Source: Candidatus Poseidonia sp.
Lineage (GTDB): Archaea > Thermoplasmatota > Poseidoniia > Poseidoniales > Poseidoniaceae
Length of the DNA stretch: 64,000 nucleotides
Direction: 5' to 3'
Assembly (NCBI GenBank): GCA_016778305.1
Contig: JADHPT010000005.1
Location: forward strand, 42,566 to 106,565
The notes under the pieces: model-generated
Databases searched by the model: none
Seen by the model: the letters and a program-made list of their open reading frames with translations, nothing else
What the model was told of the DNA's origin: nothing
Program-made: the position numbers and the translations under genes
Part shown: positions 17,802-26,301 of the stretch, in pieces
Numbering within the stretch: the stretch's first letter is position 1
Layout of the letters: every line of letters begins with the position of its first letter

Positions 17802-19049
17802 ATGGCTGATGGTTGGTCTGCAAAAAATCCCTACATGAGTAAAATTACTGAGAATTTCGTTCTCAACGGTGAAGGGTCGCGAAAAGAAACCCGTCACATC
17901 GTCTTCGAACTTGGAGACTCAGGCTTGGACTACAAAGTCGGCGATGCGCTTGGTGTGGTCGCTGAAAATCCCCCTCACATCGTTGACGAATTGATTGCAC
18001 TCCAAGGCTGGAATCCAGAGGCAGAGGTCACGACCCACAAAGGAGAACGCACCCTCCGTGAGGCATTGAAAAAGGATTTTGAAGTACACCTCGCCAACAA
18101 AAAATTCGTCCAATCGCTCACAGAAAAGGTGATTTCAAGCGGCATGAAGATCTCCATGAACATCGTATCCCGGTCCCGCAACAACGAGACCTGGGAAGCA
18201 ACTGAAGACGCAACAACGCTACTTCGCCCCTCTGTTCCTTCCGATGACCCCGCCTCTCAAATCGAAGCCATCGTTGCTGACGCCAAAGCCATCGAAAACT
18301 ACCTATGGACTCGGGATTATATCGACATCATGCGTGAATTTGAGGTAAAATACCCACATGAAGAATTCCTTGAACTCGCTGACCGCCTCAAACCCCGTCT
18401 CTACTCCATCGCATCTTCTCATGATGCCCACCCTGGCTTCGTGGAATTGACTGTTGGAATTGTTCGATTTGAGTACAACGGGCGAGCCCGTGGCGGGCTT
18501 TGCACCCAATTCATGGCCGATGAAATTGACACTTCAGGAGCTCCAATCGGTGTCTTTATGTCACCGACCAAGTCCTTTATCCTTCCAGAAGACAAAGAAA
18601 CCGATATCATCATGGTTGGTCCAGGAACAGGAATAGCTCCTTTCCGAGCCTTCATGGAGCAGCGAGTTCACGATGGTGGTACAGGTAAGAATTGGCTCTT
18701 CTTTGGAGATCAATCAGAGAAAACTGAATTCTATTACAAGGATGAAATCGAACAGTGGATCGATGAAGGTCACATGTACAGATTTACAACTGCATGGTCA
18801 CGCGACCAAGAAGAGAAAATCTACGTTCAACACCGCCTGAAAGAACACGGCGCAGAAGTGTGGGAATGGTTTGAGCGCGGTGCTTACTTCTACATCTGTG
18901 GCGACAAGCAATACATGGCGAAGGACGTTCACAAAGCCCTCATTGACATCGCCGTTGAACACGGTGGCATGTCACTTGACGATGCTACTCATTTCATCGA
19001 AAAGACGATGATGAAGGAACAAAAGCGCTACCTTCGAGACGTCTACTGA
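17802..19049 (+). CDS. CysJ/cytochrome P450 reductase-like FAD/NAD(P)-binding oxidoreductase (no flavodoxin domain)
   Basis: ETRHIVFELGDSGLDYKVGDALGVVAEN, RLKPRLYSIASS, GGLCTQFMAD, MVGPGTGIAPFRAFMEQR, WLFFGDQ, YFYICGDKQYMAKDV. Confidence 0.85.
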   Translation: MADGWSAKNPYMSKITENFVLNGEGSRKETRHIVFELGDSGLDYKVGDALGVVAENPPHIVDELIALQGWNPEAEVTTHKGERTLREALKKDFEVHLANKKFVQSLTEKVISSGMKISMNIVSRSRNNETWEATEDATTLLRPSVPSDDPASQIEAIVADAKAIENYLWTRDYIDIMREFEVKYPHEEFLELADRLKPRLYSIASSHDAHPGFVELTVGIVRFEYNGRARGGLCTQFMADEIDTSGAPIGVFMSPTKSFILPEDKETDIIMVGPGTGIAPFRAFMEQRVHDGGTGKNWLFFGDQSEKTEFYYKDEIEQWIDEGHMYRFTTAWSRDQEEKIYVQHRLKEHGAEVWEWFERGAYFYICGDKQYMAKDVHKALIDIAVEHGGMSLDDATHFIEKTMMKEQKRYLRDVY

Positions 19050-19052
19050 TCT

Positions 19053-19556
19053 TCACTCCGACGGGAGTGGAATGCTGACTACTGGGACTGCTGAGGCTCG
19101 TGCCAAATCTTCCATTCGCTTGGTCCAAACCGAATCAGGTCCTGGGAATGCCAACATGTGCGTCGCATGCTTGAGCATGCGTTTTCCAAGGTCAGCAATT
19201 GCTTCTGGACGACCTGAATCGACTCCGTCTGATGAACGCGGACCCGCCCACGCCTCAGTAAAAACCGCAATGGGAATGTTGTTGTTATCAGCCCAGCGCT
19301 CGGCTAGAAAATCAACCCCGCTCGCACCGCCCAGTATGATGACATCTGGATAACCCTGGTACTTCACCCACTGTTCAATTTCGGTTTCAAGGAAGGAGTA
19401 ATCATAAAATTTAGAATTTCCACAAATGACCAAATTGATGATTCGCCCATCGTTATTCAGGTCCTTTCCTGCTAGTTTCCGCAACACACTGCTGCCGGTT
19501 GCCTCTGCTCCGCTCATGTTATACCATAGGCGTAGGGGGTTATCAAATCTCGGCAT
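19053..19556 (-). CDS. SLOG/YspA-like (DUF2493-type) nucleotide-binding protein
   Basis: INLVICGNSKFYDYSFLETEIEQWVKYQGYPDVIILGGASGVDFLAERWADNNNIPIAVFTEAW matches the YspA cpYpsA-related SLOG pattern. Confidence 0.65.
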   Translation of the reverse strand: MPRFDNPLRLWYNMSGAEATGSSVLRKLAGKDLNNDGRIINLVICGNSKFYDYSFLETEIEQWVKYQGYPDVIILGGASGVDFLAERWADNNNIPIAVFTEAWAGPRSSDGVDSGRPEAIADLGKRMLKHATHMLAFPGPDSVWTKRMEDLARASAVPVVSIPLPSE

Positions 19557-19656
19557 TATTTTTCATTTCTAAGTCAATTTCTACCAATCTGCAATCAAAT
19601 TTCTTCCGTTTTTCGGTTAATTCCTCTGCTCAGATCGAGGTAAATCGTAAGAATGA

Positions 19657-20730
19657 TTGGCCCGTCATGAAGACGTGAAAGATTCCTCGGATGCAAGCGT
19701 TCCTGCAGCACCTCGCCTTCCACCAGTTGGTGGATGGCCTCGAGCGATTGTACTTCGCATCCTGGCATTGGCGCTCGCTGGCTATGCCGTATCAAATAAC
19801 CAAGATGGATTGGGGGCAATTATCGTTCTCTTCGTACTGGTAGTCCCCTTTGAACGGCTCTTCCCACGTCACGACCATCAGGGGTTTCGCCGTCCGCATC
19901 TCGAACTTGATGTAGGCTATGCATTTGCCTCGCCTGTCCTTCAGAGCGTTGGTTTGGTAGCGGCCGTTCTCGTTGGTGTTCTGAGTTTAGCTTGGATTCC
20001 CGGATTGTTGCTTCGCCCCTACGTTCAGTCAATACCTGAACCATATCTGCTCATCGTGGGTGTGATGTTGTTTGACTTGATGGGCTATTGGACTCACCGT
20101 TTCTACCATGAGGTACCTCAACTTTGGCGTTTTCATGCCATCCACCATTCACCAGAAGACATGGATTGGGCCAGCGGTTTTCGCGCCCATCCTTTTGATG
20201 GTACGCTGATCGCTCCAGCGTTTTTCTTTCTTATCGCAGCCGGTTTCTCCGCAGAAACTTCAGGGTTGATTGCCATTGCCCAAATCTTACTCGGGCTGTT
20301 CCTCCACGCAAATGTCCGTCTTTGGTTACGTCCGCTATCGAAGATCATCATGACACCCGAATTTCATCACTGGCATCACTCCAATGAGGAGGATGCCATA
20401 TGGTGCAATTATTCGACCTTCTTGCCCCTGTGGGATTTGATCTTTGGAACATATTACATGCCCAGCGACAAACGCCCAACCGTATACGGAATTGATGAAC
20501 ACATTCCAATGACCATGATGGAGCAATTGCAATACCCGCTGACCGGTATCGGTAACCCACTGCGCATCATTCGTCATCCATGGCGCTCATTCAAGAGGAT
20601 GCTTGTGACTTTACGAGGCATCTTGGGCATGATGAGGCGCTCCATGTTTCGTCCTCGGGGTCAGCCTTTTGTCCGTGCAGTCGCTTATGTTCAGGGAGAT
20701 GACGAATCCGTGGTTGAAACCCCACCTTGA
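19657..20730 (+). CDS. Sterol desaturase/fatty acid hydroxylase superfamily membrane protein
   Basis: His-box series HRFYH, HAIHH, FLHANV, HHWHHSNE within a multi-pass protein. Confidence 0.88.
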   Translation: MARHEDVKDSSDASVPAAPRLPPVGGWPRAIVLRILALALAGYAVSNNQDGLGAIIVLFVLVVPFERLFPRHDHQGFRRPHLELDVGYAFASPVLQSVGLVAAVLVGVLSLAWIPGLLLRPYVQSIPEPYLLIVGVMLFDLMGYWTHRFYHEVPQLWRFHAIHHSPEDMDWASGFRAHPFDGTLIAPAFFFLIAAGFSAETSGLIAIAQILLGLFLHANVRLWLRPLSKIIMTPEFHHWHHSNEEDAIWCNYSTFLPLWDLIFGTYYMPSDKRPTVYGIDEHIPMTMMEQLQYPLTGIGNPLRIIRHPWRSFKRMLVTLRGILGMMRRSMFRPRGQPFVRAVAYVQGDDESVVETPP

Positions 20731-20793
20731 ATCGCTTCTTCCACGTGAAATATCACCGCTTTGCTCATAGATTGCTTCGGTTGCCGTGGTTCT

Positions 20794-22134
20794 ATGGGCT
20801 TCAAGCGTGTTCTCATTGCAAACCGAGGCGAAATTGCGCTCCGCATCCTCCGCACCTTGCGCGATATGGGCATTGAGGCAGCGATTATTCACGGTCGAGA
20901 AGACCGCCTCTCGCTTCCTGTTCGCATGGCAGATATTGCTTATCCGAATTACCGAACCAACCCCTTAGACTCCTATCTCGACATTGAATCAGTGGTACAG
21001 GCTGCAAAAGAATTGGAATGCGACGCAGTACATCCAGGTTACGGTTTCTTAGCCGAAAACGCCGCATTCGTAGCTCGCCTTGAGGAGGAAGGAATTACCT
21101 TCATCGGTCCAGCATCGGGTGTCATCACGTTGCTCGGCGATAAGATCGAGGCCCGAGCAGCGATGGAAGCGGCCGGACTTCCAACCGCGAAAGGCTCTTC
21201 AGAACCTATTTCCAGTGCTGATGTCGCAAGTGAACTCGCTGATGAAATCGGTTACCCCGTCATCATCAAGGCAGCAGCTGGCGGTGGTGGCATAGGCATG
21301 CAGATTGTCGAGAAGGCCGATGAATTTGAAGGCGCTCTCAAACTGTGTCAATCACGAGCACGGTCGGCCTTCGGTGACGAACGGGTCTTTGTTGAGAAAT
21401 ACATCCAAGGAGCTCAGCACGTCGAGTTCCAGGTTCTTGCCGATGGTAAGAAGGCGATACATTTCGGTGAACGCTTTTGCTCCATCCAACGCCGACATCA
21501 GAAGTTGGTTGAAGAGGGTCCATGGTTGGATGATGCCAAGCGAGCAGAAATCGGAGACCTCGTGTGCCGCGGAGCTGAATCCGTTGGCTACAAGGGCCTT
21601 GCAACCTTTGAATTCCTTCGCGATGCACACGGTGACTTTTACTTCCTCGAAGTCAATCCGCGCGTCCAAGTTGAACACACCGTTACCGAATTGATTACCG
21701 GCCATAATCTGGTTGAACTCGGAATTCGGGTGGCACAAGGAGAAGCACTGCCACTTTCCCAAGAGGACATCACGTGGCGAGGTCACTCAATTCAATGCAG
21801 ATTGAATGCAGAAGATCCACGTGAATTCGTGCCCAGTCCTGGTCGTTTGTGGGAGTGCCATTTCCCGAGTGGCTTCGGTGTCCGATGTGACACACACGCT
21901 CACCCCGGATACGAAATGCCAGGTTGCTTTGACTCCCTGCTTGCAAAATTACTCGTTTGGGGGCGTGATCGTGAAGACGCTATCGCTCGAATGAAGACGG
22001 CACTTGATGAAACCATCATCACGGGTGTTGAACATCTCATTCCGCTGCACCGCAGGATTATGGATGAGAAGGATTTCAACAGCGGTGACATCACGATTCA
22101 GTATATCGACATGCATCAAGAACTTCTTGGATGA
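20794..22134 (+). CDS. accC: Biotin carboxylase subunit (acetyl/propionyl-CoA carboxylase type)
   Basis: KRVLIANRGEIALRILRTLRDMGIE, VHPGYGFLAENAAFV, KAAAGGGGIGM, GERFCSIQRRHQKLVEE, FLEVNPRVQVEHTVTE. Confidence 0.92.
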   Translation: MGFKRVLIANRGEIALRILRTLRDMGIEAAIIHGREDRLSLPVRMADIAYPNYRTNPLDSYLDIESVVQAAKELECDAVHPGYGFLAENAAFVARLEEEGITFIGPASGVITLLGDKIEARAAMEAAGLPTAKGSSEPISSADVASELADEIGYPVIIKAAAGGGGIGMQIVEKADEFEGALKLCQSRARSAFGDERVFVEKYIQGAQHVEFQVLADGKKAIHFGERFCSIQRRHQKLVEEGPWLDDAKRAEIGDLVCRGAESVGYKGLATFEFLRDAHGDFYFLEVNPRVQVEHTVTELITGHNLVELGIRVAQGEALPLSQEDITWRGHSIQCRLNAEDPREFVPSPGRLWECHFPSGFGVRCDTHAHPGYEMPGCFDSLLAKLLVWGRDREDAIARMKTALDETIITGVEHLIPLHRRIMDEKDFNSGDITIQYIDMHQELLG

Positions 22135-22152
22135 TTTTGGAGGTGGTTTGTT

Positions 22153-23076
22153 ATGAGTGTTCTTATTGTCGGAAGTATCGCTTACGACTCGGTGGAATCT
22201 CCCGCCGGCTCCGTGACCAATGCTTTGGGTGGCTCTGCCACCTACAGCGGTTTGTCGTGTCAATTCATTCAGCGTCTCCACGATGGTCCAAATGCCAGCC
22301 TCGTGGGCGTCGTAGGTTCTGATTTCACCTCAGCAGACCGTGAGGTTTTGTCTCAATCAGGTCTTGAACTCAGTGGACTTGAGGTGGCTGAAGGTGAAAC
22401 CTTTCGATGGGAAGGCGCCTATCACGGGGCGATGGCTGAAGCGGAAACACGTGCGACCTACCTCAACGTGTTCGAACATTTTGAGCCACGAGTTCCCGAC
22501 CATGCAAAGCAGCCAACGATTTTGTTCTGCGCAAACCTTCACCCGGTCATTCAACGAAACGTGATGGAGCAAACATCGCCCCTTCGCTTCACGATGCTCG
22601 ATTCGATGAATCTCTGGATCGACATCGCTCGTGTTGAATTGCTCGAGGTGATGACGGCTGCAGATTTGGTCATCATCAATGACGGTGAGGCACGCATGCT
22701 CTCTCAAGAAGACAATCTCGTTCGTGCCATGCATGACCTTGCGGAGCAGACGGAGACGACCACGCTGATCGTCAAGCGAGGTGAGCACGGCGTGCTTGCC
22801 CTGCATCGTGGTGAATTGCTCGCACTCCCGGCCTACCCTACTGGCAACCTCGTTGACCCCACAGGTTGTGGTGATACCTTTGCAGGGGCACTGGCCTCAC
22901 ATCTTTCCCAACGTACTCATGCTTTGGAAATGGCCGAATTGCGCGACGGTTTGATGATGGCTACAGTGATGGCGAGTTTCACCCTTGAAGCCTTTGGAAC
23001 TGATGCCCTACGAGCCTTAGAGGTCCAAGAATTCGATAGTCGTTATGCGGCCTATCGTGCGATGCTCGGACTTTGA
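22153..23076 (+). CDS. PfkB/ribokinase-family carbohydrate kinase
   Basis: N-term SVLIVGSIAYDSVESPAGS...ALGGSATYSGL; C-term NLVDPTGCGDTFAGALASHL (PfkB signature). Confidence 0.9.
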   Translation: MSVLIVGSIAYDSVESPAGSVTNALGGSATYSGLSCQFIQRLHDGPNASLVGVVGSDFTSADREVLSQSGLELSGLEVAEGETFRWEGAYHGAMAEAETRATYLNVFEHFEPRVPDHAKQPTILFCANLHPVIQRNVMEQTSPLRFTMLDSMNLWIDIARVELLEVMTAADLVIINDGEARMLSQEDNLVRAMHDLAEQTETTTLIVKRGEHGVLALHRGELLALPAYPTGNLVDPTGCGDTFAGALASHLSQRTHALEMAELRDGLMMATVMASFTLEAFGTDALRALEVQEFDSRYAAYRAMLGL

Positions 23077-23077
23077 A

Positions 23078-24538
23078 TCAACGGTCATCCAAGCGGCGAA
23101 CATGAACGGTCTCATCTTCTGATGTCGTAGGGGTTAAATCGCCAAATGAAAGTGCATCAAGGCTTTCTTGAAGTTCACTCGTGAGTTCCTCGGCTGCAGC
23201 CAATATGGCGCGTCCACGTGCTGCAATACGGTCCGCAGCCTCCCGTTCTAACAAACCGCCATTCTCGACCGACAGGCGGTCTAAGATTTCCTCGTTGGGG
23301 GGTGTATTGCTCTCGGTTTGCTCACGAAGTGCAGATGAGGTTTCACTTGTACCGAAGGGTGAGGGGCGAGCCGGGCCAATCGTGTTGCCGAGCAGGGTGG
23401 CGGATACATCTCTGATCCTTCTCAAGAACCCTCTGCCCTGAGGTGGCCGAGAGGTAAACCCTGTCACGCGTCGAGGTGTGAATGGCGTATCCTCCATTCT
23501 TCGTGGTTCCCTGGGTTTGAGAACTTGGGGGGTTTGAGGTAGGGGATCTGGGAGTTCTTCAGGCTCGATGATGGCCTCAAGAAGTTCAGCATCCAACATG
23601 AGGTCCTCACCATTGTCTTCAGGCTCCTCAACCGCTTGTTGATGGGAGGGAATGTGAACTTCCGACCGACCCCAAAACGAGGGCAGTGGCTGAGGTGTAT
23701 CCGCCGTCGTAGGTATGCCTGCTCCTTGATGCATCGGTGGAGCAACAGCATGGACGGGGAGGAGAATTGGGTGGGAGATGGGCCCTGGGCGATGGTCAGG
23801 GCTGTATGTTGCCGTCTCAGCCTGACTTTGTTGACCGTGATAAGTGGTGAGAAAACTGGGCAAAAGCGTGGGAACTGGAGGGATGGACTGGTCGGTTGGC
23901 AACCAATCCATCTCATCTTCAATCAGAGGGGCATCAGAAACATCGCTTGATTCTGGGAGGAGTAAACGGTCAATGGACGCAGGTTGGTGGATGATCACGG
24001 GCAACTCAGGGGCAGGTAAGATCTCTGAATCGTTCCAGCCTCCATAACTCGCCGCAAGAATGGCTTCGTAATTGGTCCTCGCCTCCTCAACCGACTTCCC
24101 TTTCAACACTTTGTTAACCATAAACCCAAGTCGGTGCAGGGTCGCCTCATTTCCAAATAGAACGTGTGAATCACCGGATGATGCATGAACCGTAAAGGTC
24201 GGTTGCTTTGTGAGGAAGCGAGCCAAGATGAACAAAGCTCCCAATCCAATGAAGGCGAGGCGGTAAAGCGGGGGATCCATCAAGCGGTATCCAATCCAAA
24301 TAAATGCGCCACCAAGAACGACCAGCCAAGCAGGGACCAAGTGCGTTGAGTGGTGTTGGACAGTGTCGATGGCACCCAGTCGCACGTCAATGCCCGTGGT
24401 ACGACGGCCTCGGATGCTTAGCATGCGCTCATCCAGATGAATGTTCACCCGTTCCGATGATTCTGCCAACCGAAGCGACGGAAACACTTCCGTGTCCACC
24501 CCACTCGTTGGTACAGAATGCTGCCCAATTTCGTGCAT
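23078..24538 (-). CDS. Membrane-anchored protein with long Pro/Glu-rich low-complexity C-terminus
   Basis: 486 aa; two hydrophobic helices (LVVLGGAFIWIGYRL, LAFIGLGALFILARFL), then a disordered Pro-rich region; no family recognised. Confidence 0.65.
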   Translation of the reverse strand: MHEIGQHSVPTSGVDTEVFPSLRLAESSERVNIHLDERMLSIRGRRTTGIDVRLGAIDTVQHHSTHLVPAWLVVLGGAFIWIGYRLMDPPLYRLAFIGLGALFILARFLTKQPTFTVHASSGDSHVLFGNEATLHRLGFMVNKVLKGKSVEEARTNYEAILAASYGGWNDSEILPAPELPVIIHQPASIDRLLLPESSDVSDAPLIEDEMDWLPTDQSIPPVPTLLPSFLTTYHGQQSQAETATYSPDHRPGPISHPILLPVHAVAPPMHQGAGIPTTADTPQPLPSFWGRSEVHIPSHQQAVEEPEDNGEDLMLDAELLEAIIEPEELPDPLPQTPQVLKPREPRRMEDTPFTPRRVTGFTSRPPQGRGFLRRIRDVSATLLGNTIGPARPSPFGTSETSSALREQTESNTPPNEEILDRLSVENGGLLEREAADRIAARGRAILAAAEELTSELQESLDALSFGDLTPTTSEDETVHVRRLDDR

Positions 24539-24637
24539 CCCGTTCCTCGGTCCATTGGTGAGAGGTTAAGAAACCACCGCAAAACTTCCACCTCTTGAGG
24601 CAAGATAGTTCCTTGATGGAGAAACGCCGAGAGCCAA

Positions 24638-25672
24638 TCAATCTTGACGTTCTGCTCGTGCAGAGCCCATGATTCGAGGTCTTGAATCAAGTTGGGCTAT
24701 GAGGACAGAGGGTGGATCAGTAGTACGAATGAAGAGAGGGCTCTCCCACTTCACGGTCACCTGCTCTCCTTCAGCATGGTCCACTCGGCCGACAACAAAT
24801 TGCAAGTCAACGCTAGCGTGGACGACATCTCCCTTGGCAAGGACTCGCTTTTGAAAAGGCGAAGTTTTCAGATGGACCAACGAAGTACTGTGCTGTTCAA
24901 TCGCAAGCGGTGGCGTGATTCCAGTTTGCTTGTCTTCAACGGCAGGATGGACGATGATGCTGCTTCCTGTTAGGTGCTCTTCCTTCGCGTTCCGAAGAGC
25001 GAGGCCGACTCGATCACCCGCAGAGGCAACGGGCACGTCATCATCCATGACCTGCAGTGATTTTGCAGTGCCAGGTCCACGGGCTGGGAGCAACATCAAT
25101 TCGTCGTGGACGTTAACGCTGCCTGCTTGGACGTATCCAATCGCCACCAGGCCGATACCTTTGACGTTGAAATGTTGGTCAACGGGGAGTACGAGTGGTG
25201 CTTGGGTATTGGCGAGAAGTTCCGGCTCTTTCTCGTCCATCAACCTGTAGAGGCACTCACGCAGGTGAACGCCATCATTGGTTTCAAAGGTCCAATCCTT
25301 CAAGCCTGCTTGCTTGAATAACATTGCCGCTTGGTCTTCATCAACCCATTCGCCTTGTGGTGGATTGAGGACAGCAAGCCCGTTTTCGATACCTGCACTG
25401 GCAAAGGCGACCAAAACCTCACCGAGGGTTGCATCGATGGCGGTGACTTCGATTACGCCGACGCGAGCGGTTGAAAGGGCGTTGAGAAAGGGGGGCAATC
25501 GCTCAGGATATTTTGCAGGGCGTATCAGAGAGAGGATGCGCGCGCCGTCTTGCCCTGCTTCTTTGTGAACGTAGGTGTGAACGTCTCGTTGATCAGCTGC
25601 TTTTGCAATGCTTTTTGCGAGGTCATCGGAGCCGATGATGGCGATGTTGAGTACGACCATATCTGCACCCAA
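24638..25672 (-). CDS. EF-Tu/SelB-like translation-factor paralogue lacking GTPase motifs
   Basis: LNIAIIGSDDLAKSIAKAADQRD at the G1 position lacks GxxxxGK[ST]; domain II-like DQHFNVKGIGLVAIGYVQAGSVNVHDELMLLP; domain III-like C-terminus. Confidence 0.7.
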   Translation of the reverse strand: MGADMVVLNIAIIGSDDLAKSIAKAADQRDVHTYVHKEAGQDGARILSLIRPAKYPERLPPFLNALSTARVGVIEVTAIDATLGEVLVAFASAGIENGLAVLNPPQGEWVDEDQAAMLFKQAGLKDWTFETNDGVHLRECLYRLMDEKEPELLANTQAPLVLPVDQHFNVKGIGLVAIGYVQAGSVNVHDELMLLPARGPGTAKSLQVMDDDVPVASAGDRVGLALRNAKEEHLTGSSIIVHPAVEDKQTGITPPLAIEQHSTSLVHLKTSPFQKRVLAKGDVVHASVDLQFVVGRVDHAEGEQVTVKWESPLFIRTTDPPSVLIAQLDSRPRIMGSARAERQD

Positions 25673-25701
25673 CGGTCAGGGCTTCATGAAGGATAGGGTA
25701 T

Positions 25702-26214
25702 TCATTCCTTACGCTTGGCCTTCTGTGCCAGCATGTTTTCACGGATCGCCTCTGCCTTTTCCCACTCTTCTTGTTCGCCATCAGTATTCGGTGAAAATTG
25801 AGGCACGGGTATCGGGCGCATCATGGAGTCGATGGCAACAAAAAAGAAGTAACCTTCGCAAATAATTTTCTTTTCCCACGTTGCTTTGCTCATGGTATAT
25901 GCCGTGACTTTGGTGCAGGCAGTGTGGCTGCTGGTGTAGACTACTTGGCCAGTTACTTCCAACAGATCACCCTGGCGAGCGGGCGCGATGAAAGTAAGCG
26001 TGTCGATGGAAATCGTGACGAATTCACGATGGGCAAACTTAGCACATGCGATGCCTCCAGCCTTGTCCATTAATGAAAGAAGGCGACCGCCGAAGAGCGT
26101 ATTGTAGGCGTTGGTGTCCTGTGGAAAGACCTCTTCGATTAGCGTTACGGGCTCGGTTGAGTAGGGGTCCATGGTCTGTCCACAGCCTTCTCCCTCATAA
26201 TTCATCGTCAACAA
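25702..26214 (-). CDS. Hotdog-fold acyl-CoA thioesterase
   Basis: EEVFPQDTNAYNTLFGGRLLSLMDKAGGIACAKFAHREFVTISIDTLTFIAPARQGDLLEVTGQV. Confidence 0.88.
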   Translation of the reverse strand: MLTMNYEGEGCGQTMDPYSTEPVTLIEEVFPQDTNAYNTLFGGRLLSLMDKAGGIACAKFAHREFVTISIDTLTFIAPARQGDLLEVTGQVVYTSSHTACTKVTAYTMSKATWEKKIICEGYFFFVAIDSMMRPIPVPQFSPNTDGEQEEWEKAEAIRENMLAQKAKRKE

Positions 26215-26301
26215 TCAAGCCCCTTGACGCACAATTCCGCCGTAACCACAAAGCGACGAGATTTTAGGGGGTGCACCCCTCCCTACCTCGTAGGTGACAC
26301 C

